The notes: generated by a model not told the origin, from the sequence alone. Shown: positions 17,410 to 25,656, counted from the stretch's first letter. The stretch is 64,000 nt of DNA from Ruminococcaceae bacterium KH2T8 (GCA_900111435.1 FOIY01000003.1:124001-188000), one strand, 5' to 3'. Translations and numbers: made by a program.

Positions 17410-17796
17410 TTACTGCTTCTTGAGCGAAATAAGTGTGTCGACCAGGGCGATCAGAGCGATCACGATACCGACTATTACAAGGAAGGGGCTTGTGTATACA
17501 TAGCAGTGCATCGAAGGCATTGAGCACACAGGCGCGATCACGAGAGGAAGAAGTATCGTTGTGATACCGCCGAGGATCGCTACGACTCCGAGGATAGTAT
17601 TAACGTTCTTCTTATCTACTACTATCTGTGCCACACCGAGGATCGCAAGGATAACTGCGATCACGATCGCGAAGGTCTTCGTCTTTGCGCAGGGGCCCAC
17701 CATCGACTTACAGATATGTGCAAATGTATTTATGCCTATGATGATGAAGAGCGATGCCAGTGTGTTTGCTGCATTAAGTACTTTATGTGTATTCAT
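17410..17796 (-). CDS. Four-helix membrane protein, DUF4418-like
   Basis: 128 residues, four hydrophobic segments and three or more cysteines in loops (FAHICKSMVGPC, VCSMPSMHCYVYT). The pattern resembles DUF4418 proteins, which I recall lying beside FtsX-type ABC transporters; function not known. Here it lies 38 bases after the substrate-binding protein and nine bases before the permease, so it is in the same operon. The loop cysteines could bind a metal or a thiol. Confidence 0.6.
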   Translation of the reverse strand: MNTHKVLNAANTLASLFIIIGINTFAHICKSMVGPCAKTKTFAIVIAVILAILGVAQIVVDKKNVNTILGVVAILGGITTILLPLVIAPVCSMPSMHCYVYTSPFLVIVGIVIALIALVDTLISLKKQ

Positions 17797-17834
17797 TTCT
17801 TTATTACTCCGTGTATTTCCATATATTTATTCTT

Positions 17835-18914
17835 TTATTCGCGAGCAGTAAACTCGCCCGTATCGGGATCATAAGTTACCGAATCAGGCACGCCTTCAAG
17901 GTTCGGATAGACTCTCGCCGTAAACTCCTCAAGATCGAGATTGGGATCAAGGTCGCCGGTTTCCTGAAGATCCGTAAATGTTGCTCTGAATGTCTCTCTT
18001 CCGAGTGAGATCGAAGGCTCATAGTTAAGGCTTGCAAGGATCTCACCGTACCTTACGACATCCGCGTCGCTCTCTGAGGGCATGTAGCCGTTCTCCACCT
18101 GAAGCCTTGCCGCCTCATCGGGGCATGCCTGAACGAAAGCAGCCGCCTTCTGAATGGCTCTTGCGTATGCTGCAGCACCCTCGGGATTCTGATCGATCAG
18201 CTCCTGAGCTACGTATGCCTGGCAGCAGTATTCAGATGCAAAATCCTCATCCTCACCGATATCGAAGATCTTAATGAAGTCGTAGTTGTTCTCTGCGCTA
18301 TATGCGACCGGATCGTGAAGTCCGATGGCATCTACGGCACCGTTATCGAGAGCCGTAGGAAGATCCGTCATGGAATAAGCAACGAACTCAACATCCGCAT
18401 CCTCACCATTGACCTTAAAGCCAAGATCGTAGAGCTTACGTTTGATCTGGATGATCGAAGAGTCAGACAGCGACGGAACTCCGATTACCTTTCCTCTCAA
18501 GTCCTCTAGTGTCTCTACACCGGAACCGTTCTTTGCATAGAACTTTGTACATCCTCTGTGAAGTCCCGTTACGTAAGAGATCGCAAGACCGTTAGAGATT
18601 GGCTGCATGAGTGATCCCGTAAGGCCGTAGCCTGCATTGATCTCACCACTCGTGATCTGCTCCGTGATCGTATCGACATTGGATACTACGATCTCATATT
18701 CCTGTCCGATGGCATTGAACTCATCGTCAAAATAACCATTGATGATCGCTATATGAACAGGTGCCAGACAAAGGCTCTCTTTGTTATTTAGGATCTTGAC
18801 CTTTAAGGGTGCTACATCCGCCTCAGTCTCCTGAGCTTTCGAACATCCGCCGATCATCGTAAGTACCAGTGCTAATGACATGATTGCCGCTGTAATCTTT
18901 CTTTTGATACTCAT
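17835..18914 (-). CDS. Substrate-binding lipoprotein, SsuA/TauA/NMT1 type
   Basis: About 359 residues. Start at 18914 puts AGGAGG nine bases upstream; 18920 is an alternative. Signal peptide with lipobox MIGGCSKA. The body is a type II periplasmic-binding fold of the nitrate/sulfonate/taurine group (ILNNKESLCLAPVHIAIINGYF, GVPSLSDSSIIQIKRKL, VDAIGLHDPVAY). It should deliver a small anion or amphiphile to the permease encoded upstream. Given that its operon shares an operator with cysK-nif, an organosulfur ligand is the best guess. Confidence 0.85.
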   Translation of the reverse strand: MSIKRKITAAIMSLALVLTMIGGCSKAQETEADVAPLKVKILNNKESLCLAPVHIAIINGYFDDEFNAIGQEYEIVVSNVDTITEQITSGEINAGYGLTGSLMQPISNGLAISYVTGLHRGCTKFYAKNGSGVETLEDLRGKVIGVPSLSDSSIIQIKRKLYDLGFKVNGEDADVEFVAYSMTDLPTALDNGAVDAIGLHDPVAYSAENNYDFIKIFDIGEDEDFASEYCCQAYVAQELIDQNPEGAAAYARAIQKAAAFVQACPDEAARLQVENGYMPSESDADVVRYGEILASLNYEPSISLGRETFRATFTDLQETGDLDPNLDLEEFTARVYPNLEGVPDSVTYDPDTGEFTARE

Positions 18915-18933
18915 TTTCATATTCCTCCTATAT

Positions 18934-19713
18934 TTACAGGTAGTATTCAGGTTCCTGATTCTCACCTGCGAAATTCAATATCTCCAGGATCTGTGTCCTG
19001 TACTTGATGAAATCTATATTTCCTCTGGCTCTCGGCCTGGTAAGTTCGATATCTATTACCTTCTCGATCTTTGCAGGTCTCGGTGTCATTATGACTACCT
19101 GATCCGAGAGATATACCGCTTCGTCTACATCGTGAGTTACCATCACCATGGTCATCTGCTGTTCTTTCCAGATCCTTAAGATCTCATCCTGCATGTTCAT
19201 CCGCGTAAATGCATCGAGTGCTCCTAAGGGCTCATCGAGGAGAAGGACCTTGGGGTGTCCCACGAGAGCTCTCGCCAGAGATGCTCTCTGATTCATTCCT
19301 CCTGACAGCTGGTGCGGATAGGAATTTTCAAATCCGTTCAATCCCACCATATTGATATACTCTTTAACATCAGCTTTATGAGTCTTATAGATACCTCTTG
19401 CCTTAAGACCGAAAGCGATATTCTTTTCGATCGACAGCCACGGGTAGAGATTAGCCTGCTGAAATGCAAATCCTCTGTCATGTCCGGGCTTTGTTACTGC
19501 CTCATCATCCAGGTAGACAGTACCCGTATCCGCGAGATTAAGTCCTGCGATCGCTCGAAGAAGTGTTGTCTTTCCGCATCCCGAAGGGCCTATAAGCGAT
19601 ACGAACGATCCGGGCCTGATTTCAAGCTCCACTTCATTCAGTGCCTTTACGATGGAGCCGTCAGGATTTGTAAAGCTCTTACTGACTTTATCTATCTTTA
19701 TATGTCCTACCAT
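18934..19713 (-). CDS. ABC import ATPase, SsuB/TauB type
   Basis: About 259 residues. Walker A GPSGCGKTTL, Q-loop FQQANLYPWLS, signature LSGGMNQRASLARAL, Walker B LLLDEPLGALD and the H-loop MVTHDVDEAVYLSD are all present, the pattern of sulfonate/taurine/nitrate importers. The start at 19713 has GGGAG seven bases upstream and overlaps the permease stop. Partner of the permease and lipoprotein on either side. Confidence 0.9.
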   Translation of the reverse strand: MVGHIKIDKVSKSFTNPDGSIVKALNEVELEIRPGSFVSLIGPSGCGKTTLLRAIAGLNLADTGTVYLDDEAVTKPGHDRGFAFQQANLYPWLSIEKNIAFGLKARGIYKTHKADVKEYINMVGLNGFENSYPHQLSGGMNQRASLARALVGHPKVLLLDEPLGALDAFTRMNMQDEILRIWKEQQMTMVMVTHDVDEAVYLSDQVVIMTPRPAKIEKVIDIELTRPRARGNIDFIKYRTQILEILNFAGENQEPEYYL

Positions 19714-20660
19714 TTGATGACTCCCTTCTGCCACAACAGGAGCTTATCCTTAAACCTGAATAGCAGCGTGATTATGAGATTACAAAGAACTGCCAACAAT
19801 ATGAGTCCCGCGTATACATTTGCGTAGAGCATCATGCTCTTCTGCCAGTTCAGATACCATCCGATACCGAGCTTACATCCGAACATCTCAGCCGTGACCA
19901 GTGTTACGAACGAGCCGGTCGTCGCATAGAAGAATCCGAGGAAAACACTCGGGAGCGCTGCAGGGATACCTACCTTAAAGATCTTCCAGAGCTTATTGGC
20001 TCCGAGCGTATCAGCGACCTCAAAGTATGTCTGCTGAACATTCTGTATACCGTTACTCGTCATGACCGTGATAGGGAACCATACAGATAATGCGATCATG
20101 AATACCGCGGCCTGATAAGATGTAGCAAAGAGTGATAGAACCAGCGGCGACCATGATGTGGCTGGGATCGGTCCGATGATCTTTACGAAAGGGTTGAACC
20201 AGTATGCCGCCTTCTTATTAAATCCTACGAGTATTCCGGTTCCGAATCCTATGAGCGCTCCGATCGAATAACCGATCAAGAGCAGCTTTCCCGAAGATGC
20301 TATACACTTAAGAAGCAGTTCCCAGTCATTCACATATACTCCGAATACTCGGTCGAGTGACGGGAAGAACAATACGGGAAGGAGCGCGAGCTTGCTGCAT
20401 ACGATATTTATGATGTTAAGGAGCAACACGCCGCCTGCAAGAAGAGGTCCTTTCTCATCGAGCTTTTCGGCTACCGGCTTTATAAAGAATGAGAGCAGAT
20501 ACGAAAGCACGAATATCCCGAGAAACACATATAACAGATACAGGAAATAAGGCTTGGGTGTTGCCGGCTGCAAAGCTGAATTCGGCATTCGGATGTGCAC
20601 CTGTATAGCTATAAGAGCTGACAGTATAGCACTAGTTCTCTTGATCTGTTTGATGACCAT
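19707..20660 (-). CDS. ABC import permease, SsuC/TauC type
   Basis: 317 residues, seven or so membrane segments and the inner-membrane coupling (EAA) motif in VADTLGANKLWKIFKVGIPAALPSVFLG split over about residues 215-245. The N-terminal 60 residues add an extra hydrophobic segment compared with typical SsuC. First gene of its operon; GGAGGTAAAGAC precedes the ATG. A LysR-type operator lies 70-100 bases upstream. Confidence 0.88.
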   Translation of the reverse strand: MVIKQIKRTSAILSALIAIQVHIRMPNSALQPATPKPYFLYLLYVFLGIFVLSYLLSFFIKPVAEKLDEKGPLLAGGVLLLNIINIVCSKLALLPVLFFPSLDRVFGVYVNDWELLLKCIASSGKLLLIGYSIGALIGFGTGILVGFNKKAAYWFNPFVKIIGPIPATSWSPLVLSLFATSYQAAVFMIALSVWFPITVMTSNGIQNVQQTYFEVADTLGANKLWKIFKVGIPAALPSVFLGFFYATTGSFVTLVTAEMFGCKLGIGWYLNWQKSMMLYANVYAGLILLAVLCNLIITLLFRFKDKLLLWQKGVIKW

Positions 20661-20686
20661 TGTCTTTACCTCCGTCCGAATTCATG

Positions 20687-20722
20687 ATTAAGATATTAAT
20701 TGAACGGATGAGGCTTGTATAA
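20687..20722 (-). promoter_or_regulatory. Promoter region of importer operon
   Basis: Two -10-like hexamers are visible on the minus strand, TTATAC near 20722-20717 and TAATAT near 20692-20687. The second would start transcription near 20680, placing the LysR operator centre at about -67, the usual activator position, so it is preferred. Confidence 0.4.
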
Positions 20723-20732
20723 TGCTTAGAAT

Positions 20733-20760
20733 TTATCGTTTGCTATTACCTCTGCTTATC
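20733..20760. promoter_or_regulatory. LysR-type operator (copy 2)
   Basis: TTATC-N6-TATTA-N7-TTATC, the same 28-bp arrangement as at 15096-15123, with the identical CCTCTGC between the second and third half sites. It lies between the LysR gene terminator and the importer operon. Confidence 0.65.
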
Positions 20761-20773
20761 ACGGAAGGCAAAG

Positions 20774-20796
20774 AAAAAGGACCCCTCAGAGTCCTT
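20774..20796 (-). terminator. Terminator of lysR, overlapping its stop codon
   Basis: AAGGACTC/GGGGTCCTT stem with the LysR TGA in the loop, followed by TTTTT on the minus strand. Confidence 0.75.
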
Positions 20797-21697
20797 CTTC
20801 GTGATACTTTTCAAGTTCGTCTATGTACCGCTGACCTATATCGCTGAGCTTATGATTCTTCCTTATTATATAGCCGATCGTAAGAGGATCTTCCTCCTTG
20901 AGCTTTATGGTCACGACACCGTCCTTTAGTGCAACGCTCTCGGTCATGATACCGGTACCGATCGAATACCCATTGAGCTTGGCTACGAGTTCCGCCGACG
21001 TAGCCCTGTCATTAGATCTTATTATCTTATCGAACTCGTGGTCTCCGAGCGCCTCCTCCGAGAGATAGAAATCATTATCACTGCTCTGGTCAAAGCTTAC
21101 ACACGGATAATCCTTCAGGTCTTCAAGAGATACTTCCTCGCAGTCTGCCAGAGGATGATCTTTCCATACATAAGCATATGTATCACGCACCATCAGAGGA
21201 TGAAATACAAGACCATATTCCCTGAAGAGCTTTTTCAGGATATTCGCATTAGTCTTCGAATATGCAAGTATACCGATCTCACTCGTAAGATCCCTTACGT
21301 TGGTCAGGACCTCAGCGGTCCTCGTCTCATGGACCGAATAGATATATCTGTCGCCGTCAAATTCCTTTACCGTCTCAACGAAAGCATGTACTGCGAATAC
21401 ATAATGCTGCATCGATACTGAGAAGTGTTTCCTGTTCTTATCCTTCTCGATATATCTGTCCTCTATGAGCTCATACTGACTTACGGCCTGCTTTGCATAG
21501 ATAAGGAATTCACGTCCCTGCTCGGATACGGTTATTCCCTTGTTGTTACGTTCGAATATACGTATACCGAGTTCCTCTTCAAGCTCATGTATAGTCGCGG
21601 AGAGTGCGGGCTGGGATACAAAGAGCTTACTCGCAGCCTCTCTCATCGATGAAGATGATGCTATCGCCAATACGTACTTAAGCTGTAATATCGTCAT
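20786..21697 (-). CDS. LysR-family regulator of sulfur genes
   Basis: 303 residues. N-terminal helix-turn-helix (MTILQLKYVLAIASSSSMREAA then FVSQPALSATIHELEEELG) and a C-terminal effector-binding domain. It is a clear paralogue of the LysR at 34256. It overlaps the end of cysE by four bases and stands between cysE and the importer operon. The 28-bp three-half-site element found before both the importer and the cysK-nif operon is the best candidate for its operator, and O-acetylserine or a related metabolite the likely effector, by analogy with CysB/CmbR-type regulators. Confidence 0.88.
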   Translation of the reverse strand: MTILQLKYVLAIASSSSMREAASKLFVSQPALSATIHELEEELGIRIFERNNKGITVSEQGREFLIYAKQAVSQYELIEDRYIEKDKNRKHFSVSMQHYVFAVHAFVETVKEFDGDRYIYSVHETRTAEVLTNVRDLTSEIGILAYSKTNANILKKLFREYGLVFHPLMVRDTYAYVWKDHPLADCEEVSLEDLKDYPCVSFDQSSDNDFYLSEEALGDHEFDKIIRSNDRATSAELVAKLNGYSIGTGIMTESVALKDGVVTIKLKEEDPLTIGYIIRKNHKLSDIGQRYIDELEKYHEEGL

Positions 21698-22581
21698 GAA
21701 TCCGCCTTCTTTCCCGCAGTTACGCGTGCTCCCTTTCCGACCGAATCGATCAGGAATGAATTACCTCCGATAACGGCATCGTCACCGATGACCGTATCTC
21801 CGCCGAGTATGGACGATCCCGAATAGATCGTAACATTGTTACCGATAGTAGGATGTCTCTTAAGCCCCTTAAGACTCTGACCTCCTCTGGTCGATAATCC
21901 GCCCAGAGTCACACCCTGATAGATCTTAACGTGCTCGCCGATTATCGTCGTCTCACCTATAACTACACCGGTTCCGTGATCGATAAAGAAATACTTTCCG
22001 ATATCGGCTCCGGGATGAATATCTATTCCTGTTACGCTGTGAGCATATTCCGTCATGATCCTCGGGATCATGGGTACGTTTAAAAGATGCAGCTCATGCG
22101 CGATCCTGTATACGGATATCGCAAAGAGCCCCGGGTACGACAGGATTATCTCGTCCTTGCTGTCGGCTGCGGGGTCGCCTTCATATGCAGCATCGATATC
22201 GGTCTCCAGGATACTCCTTATGGCGGGGATCTTCTTCATGAATTCATATGTAATGACTGTCGCCTTATCCTCCGCCTGATCCGCATCGACACTTTGGTCG
22301 TCACGGTTATATCTGAGCACCGTCACGATCTGCTTTTTGAGGTGAAAGATGACATCCTCTATCGTGGCAGCCATATTATTTCGAAGGCTGTAGATCTTAT
22401 AGACCTTATCGCTGTAATACCCGGGATAGAGGATCTTGAGGAGCTTTTCGAGAACGTCGACTATCGCCTTTTTGTCGGGCTGATTTAATATATCTACACG
22501 ATTTACCGTACGGTCGTCCTCGTAGTCGTTTATTATCAGATCAACGATCTCTTCTATCCTGTTATCTGCTGCTCTTGTCAT
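21694..22581 (-). CDS. cysE: Serine O-acetyltransferase
   Basis: 295 residues. Left-handed beta-helix hexapeptide repeats with the SAT signature GVDIHPGADIGKYFFIDHG, TGVVIGETTIIG and YQGVTLGG; the catalytic histidine-aspartate region is intact. The N-terminal alpha-helical part of about 170 residues is longer than in classical CysE, as in EpsC-type enzymes. Makes O-acetylserine for the two CysK-type enzymes. In the trans-sulfuration operon between the MalY-type gene and lysR. Confidence 0.9.
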   Translation of the reverse strand: MTRAADNRIEEIVDLIINDYEDDRTVNRVDILNQPDKKAIVDVLEKLLKILYPGYYSDKVYKIYSLRNNMAATIEDVIFHLKKQIVTVLRYNRDDQSVDADQAEDKATVITYEFMKKIPAIRSILETDIDAAYEGDPAADSKDEIILSYPGLFAISVYRIAHELHLLNVPMIPRIMTEYAHSVTGIDIHPGADIGKYFFIDHGTGVVIGETTIIGEHVKIYQGVTLGGLSTRGGQSLKGLKRHPTIGNNVTIYSGSSILGGDTVIGDDAVIGGNSFLIDSVGKGARVTAGKKADS

Positions 22582-22606
22582 CTTACTTTCCGCTTTCGTT
22601 TACTCT

Positions 22607-23785
22607 TTAGTAAAGGATACTGCTTATCCTTGTGAGGCACTCCTCAACGATCTTCCTCGGAGCTGCCACATTGATCCTCTGAAATCCGTCTCCGGTCTTT
22701 CCGAAGATCTTGCCGCTGTCGAGCCAAAGCTTCGCTTCGTGTATGATCCTTCTGTCGATCTCTTCATTCGGGATACCCGTGTTTCTGAAATCGAGCCACA
22801 TGAGATATGTGCCTTCACCGTCGATACATCGTACACCGCGAAGCTCCTTCGCTGCAAACTCCTTCACGAATTCAATATTGCCCCTGACATATCGAAGCAT
22901 AGCATCATACCACTCATCGCCCTTCTCATAAGCAGTCTGAGCGGCTACGAGTCCGAGTGTTCCGAGCTGGCTTATACCTGCGGCATTGACTTCGTGCCTG
23001 AAGGTACGCCTTATCTTCGTGTTGGGAATAAAGATATTAGATATGAGCATGCCCGCCAGATTGAATGTCTTGCTCGGTGACGTGCAGATGATCGATATAT
23101 CCTCGAATTCCTTCTTTACGTTCGCAAAGATCGTATGCTCGCCCTCAAACACAAAATCGTTATGGATCTCATCACTTACGACGAGCACATCATGTTTAAG
23201 GCATATGTCTCCGATCCTCGTTAGTTCTTCCTTCGTAAAAACTCTCCTTGAAGGATTATGGGGATTACAAAGAAGAAAGAGATGTATATCATTATCCGTG
23301 ATCTTCTTCTCGAAGTCGTCAAAGTCGATCGTATATCTGTTGTCTTCACCGAGCACCAGATCATTACTTACAACGATCCTGCCATTATCTTCTATAACTT
23401 CCGTAAAGGGATAGTAAACGGGCTGCTGGATCAGGACCTTATCACCGGGGTTCGAGAAAGCCTTCACTGCGGCTGCGAGCGCGAATACAACACCCGGAGT
23501 CTTGATGAGCCACTGCGGCTTTATCTGCCAGTCGTGGTGTCTCTTCATCCACCCTGCAACTGCATCAAAGTATTCTCCCTGAACTTCCGTATATCCGAAG
23601 ATAGCATGCCTCGTTCTCTCTATCACCGCATCTTCGACATATGAACTCGTCTTAAAATCCATATCGGCGACCCACAGAGGAAGAACATCCTCAGGCATTC
23701 CGCGTCTTAATGCGAAATCATATTTCAGGCAATCCGTACCACGGCGCTCTATTATCGTGTCAAAATCAAGGTTTCTCTCAGGCAT
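22607..23785 (-). CDS. MalY/PatB-type cystathionine beta-lyase
   Basis: 392 residues. PLP aminotransferase fold class I with the MalY/PatB hallmarks: LPLWVADMDF near the N-terminus, GVVFALAAAV, CNPHNPSRRVF, VSDEIHNDFVF and the Schiff-base lysine in TSPSKTFNLAG. Members cleave C-S bonds of cystathionine, cystine and other S-substituted cysteines. It overlaps the preceding trans-sulfuration gene by eight bases. In this setting it would convert cystathionine to homocysteine for MetE, or release thiols from S-alkyl-cysteines. Confidence 0.88.
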   Translation of the reverse strand: MPERNLDFDTIIERRGTDCLKYDFALRRGMPEDVLPLWVADMDFKTSSYVEDAVIERTRHAIFGYTEVQGEYFDAVAGWMKRHHDWQIKPQWLIKTPGVVFALAAAVKAFSNPGDKVLIQQPVYYPFTEVIEDNGRIVVSNDLVLGEDNRYTIDFDDFEKKITDNDIHLFLLCNPHNPSRRVFTKEELTRIGDICLKHDVLVVSDEIHNDFVFEGEHTIFANVKKEFEDISIICTSPSKTFNLAGMLISNIFIPNTKIRRTFRHEVNAAGISQLGTLGLVAAQTAYEKGDEWYDAMLRYVRGNIEFVKEFAAKELRGVRCIDGEGTYLMWLDFRNTGIPNEEIDRRIIHEAKLWLDSGKIFGKTGDGFQRINVAAPRKIVEECLTRISSILY

Positions 23786-24944
23786 CGTCTTCCTCCTTAA
23801 GCGAAGAGAAGACTTCCGTAAGTTCCCTTAAGAGATCTTCTATATCCTCTATTCCGACAGAGAGACGAAGCGTCCTGTCGGTAATACCGTTCCTGAGTCT
23901 TACCTCTTCGGGAACATCTGCATGGGTCTGCGTCGTCGGATATGTGATAAGTGTCTCGACGCCTCCGAGGCTCTCCGCGAACTTTATGATCCTTACCTTC
24001 TCGAGTATCTCAAGCGCATGCTGCTTCGAGTCAACATCAAAGGTGATCATCGAACCGAATCCTCTAGCCTGTCTCTTGATAAGGTCATGCCCCGGGTGCT
24101 TCGGAAGTCCGGGATAATAGACATTCTTTACTATGTCCTGTTCACTGAGCCACTCCGCGATCTTAAGAGCATTCTTTTGAGCTCTTTCCATCCTGATACC
24201 GAGTGTCTTTACTCCCCTTAAGATGAGCCAGCTGTCGAAAGGAGCTAGTCCCGCGCCGGTAGTCTTGATAAGAAATCTCAGTTTCTCTCTTATCTCCTCG
24301 TTATCGGTCACGATAAAGCCGGCAAGAGTGTCATTATGTCCGCCTATGAACTTCGTTCCGCTGTGGATAACAACATCTGCTCCAAGCTTTAAAGGATTCT
24401 GAAAATAAGGAGACAGGAAAGTATTATCCACGATAAGGATAAGTCCGTTCTCCTTTGCGATCTTCGAGATGGCTTCGATATCAGATACGCTCATCATGGG
24501 ATTAGTTGGCGTCTCTATATAGATAGCCTTCGTATTCTCCCTGATCTTTGAAGCGATATCATCCTCCGAGCAGTTAAGATATGTGATCTCTATATCATTC
24601 TTTACCGAGACATTATCGAATAATCTGATACTGCCCCCGTAAAGATCGGCTTCGACGATGATATGATCTCCCGGATGAAAGATCTCCATCAGAAGCGTTA
24701 TCGCAGCCATTCCGCTGCTCAGAGCGAAAGCATCTATTCCGCCCTCAAGACCCGCGATCACTTTCTCAAGTCTCTCCCTGGTCGGATTCTGAAGTCTGCT
24801 GTAGTCATACCCGGTACTCCTTCCTACACCGGGATGGACATACGTTGCCGTCTGATATATAGGGTAGCTTATAGCTCCGTAATGTTCTGATGTTATGTCT
24901 TCGTCTTCAAGATGAAGACATGATGTATTTAAACCGTTACTCAT
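23778..24944 (-). CDS. Trans-sulfuration enzyme (cystathionine gamma-synthase / lyase family)
   Basis: 388 residues. Cys/Met metabolism PLP family: Y-x-R in YDYSRLQNPTRERLEK, the phosphate loop ALSSGMAAI, DNTFLSPYFQNPL and the Schiff-base lysine in HSGTKFIGGHND; the C-terminal SLGGVETLITYP motif is also present. Family members include MetB, MetC, MetZ and MccB, and sequence reading cannot separate them. First structural gene behind the Cys-rich leader peptide; with MalY it makes a full route from cysteine to homocysteine, or the reverse. Confidence 0.88.
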   Translation of the reverse strand: MSNGLNTSCLHLEDEDITSEHYGAISYPIYQTATYVHPGVGRSTGYDYSRLQNPTRERLEKVIAGLEGGIDAFALSSGMAAITLLMEIFHPGDHIIVEADLYGGSIRLFDNVSVKNDIEITYLNCSEDDIASKIRENTKAIYIETPTNPMMSVSDIEAISKIAKENGLILIVDNTFLSPYFQNPLKLGADVVIHSGTKFIGGHNDTLAGFIVTDNEEIREKLRFLIKTTGAGLAPFDSWLILRGVKTLGIRMERAQKNALKIAEWLSEQDIVKNVYYPGLPKHPGHDLIKRQARGFGSMITFDVDSKQHALEILEKVRIIKFAESLGGVETLITYPTTQTHADVPEEVRLRNGITDRTLRLSVGIEDIEDLLRELTEVFSSLKEEDDA

Positions 24945-24971
24945 TTATTATTTACTCCGCTTTTCTGAAAC

Positions 24972-25012
24972 AAAAATGCCCGAGGGCTCTTCTTGACTCC
25001 CGGGCATGTGGC
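24972..25012 (-). terminator. Leader terminator with antiterminator (attenuator)
   Basis: Minus-strand terminator stem GCCCG ... CGGGC (24978-25005) followed by ATTTTTG. Its 5' arm belongs to a 16-base segment (24997-25012) that is perfectly complementary, with one five-base bulge, to 25069-25089 inside the leader peptide frame. The two pairings exclude each other. Confidence 0.8.
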
Positions 25013-25040
25013 AGGCGATCTTTCTATCTGATCAGTCTTT

Positions 25041-25145
25041 TCAGGAAATAACGTATCGGTGCATTCCGGCCACATTAGCTGCCCGGGAGCACAACATTCG
25101 ACAACACATAAAAAGATCTGTTAATCGACTGCACAAACGATACAT
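25041..25145 (-). CDS. Cys-rich leader peptide of trans-sulfuration operon
   Basis: 34 codons from ATG 25145, with GGAGG upstream. The peptide begins MYRLCSRLTDLF and continues MCCRMLCSRAANVA; cysteines are at positions 5, 14, 15 and 19. Codons 20-26 lie in the segment that can pair with the 5' arm of the terminator. A ribosome stalled at the Cys14-Cys15 pair leaves that segment free (antitermination), while one that reaches the stop codon covers it (termination). This is a classical cysteine attenuator layout. Confidence 0.8.
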   Translation of the reverse strand: MYRLCSRLTDLFMCCRMLCSRAANVAGMHRYVIS

Positions 25146-25174
25146 CTTTATTCCTCCATATTTCTTTTCCATAG

Positions 25175-25207
25175 AAGTTATCATCATTTACCTAGTATGT
25201 CAATATG
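25175..25207 (-). promoter_or_regulatory. Promoter and Rrf2-type operator of trans-sulfuration operon
   Basis: -35 TTGACA (25203-25198), 17-base spacer, -10 TAACTT (25180-25175) on the minus strand. An operator-like ACCTA-N8-ATATG (25190-25207), differing at two positions from the metE and iscS sites, covers the -35 and spacer. Confidence 0.55.
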
Positions 25208-25294
25208 TTTATAGGGAATTGGCTGAATGTGGCCTTTCGAGGAGGTGCGCGGCTCGCTTCGTTTTGTTGACGATGTCCGAGCGCCACCCGAAAA

Positions 25295-25343
25295 GTCGTA
25301 AGAAACGTCGTTTTTGAAATGAAAAAACGACACTTTAATAGAC
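25295..25343. repeat. 49-bp double-dyad element A1 (GTCGTA/GTCGTT type)
   Basis: GTCGTA-N6-GTCGTT-N13-AACGAC-N6-ATAGAC. Same sequence type as the two elements at 43988 and 44049, with related flanks (TTTTGCCTC to the right, CCGAAAAGTCG to the left), so these are copies of a dispersed intergenic repeat. The whole interval 25208-25878 carries no gene I can support; open frames in it run through the repeats. Confidence 0.75.
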
Positions 25344-25382
25344 TTTTGCCTCCCGAGAAAAGCGCGGCCGAGCCTGGCGTCT

Positions 25383-25431
25383 GTCTCCACCCATGTCTCC
25401 ATTTTCAAAAAATGGAGACAGCAACGGAGAC
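25383..25431. repeat. 49-bp double-dyad element A2 (GTCTCC type)
   Basis: GTCTCC-N6-GTCTCC-N13-GGAGAC-N6-GGAGAC, exact in all four arms; the 13-base centre is ATTTTCAAAAAAT. The N6 spacers are not complementary to one another. Confidence 0.85.
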
Positions 25432-25456
25432 AAAACCCTTAATTTCCGAACAAAAT

Positions 25457-25505
25457 GTCTCCACTCGTGTCTCCGTTTTTCAAAAGTGGAGACGCCCCCG
25501 GAGAC
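25457..25505. repeat. 49-bp double-dyad element A3 (GTCTCC type)
   Basis: GTCTCC-N6-GTCTCC-N13-GGAGAC-N6-GGAGAC, same arms and spacing as A2 but different spacer sequences. 25 bases separate it from A2. Confidence 0.85.
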
Positions 25506-25544
25506 ACGGCTCTTCAAAACGCCCGGCAGCCGTGCCTGCTTAAT

Positions 25545-25595
25545 GTCGCTCATGATGTCGCTCAGATCAACGAAAGCAGCGACACGTTCAGCGAC
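25545..25595. repeat. Double-dyad element A4 (GTCGCT type)
   Basis: GTCGCT-N6-GTCGCT-N15-AGCGAC-N6-AGCGAC, exact in all four arms; only the centre is two bases longer than in A2/A3. Confidence 0.85.
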
Positions 25596-25617
25596 TTTCG
25601 CTCAAAACCGCAATTTT

Positions 25618-25656
25618 GTCGCTCGATCCGAGGAAAAGAGCGACAGTCACAGCGAC
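25618..25656. repeat. Partial double-dyad element A5 (GTCGCT type)
   Basis: GTCGCT-N15-AGCGAC-N6-AGCGAC. Three arms of the A4 type; the first arm is missing at the expected place, though TTCGCT occurs nearby at 25597. Confidence 0.6.

Noticed and set aside
25295-25656. CRISPR array
   Set aside because: Repeats are palindromic pairs with different hexamers, spacing is not repeat-spacer-repeat and no cas gene is present.
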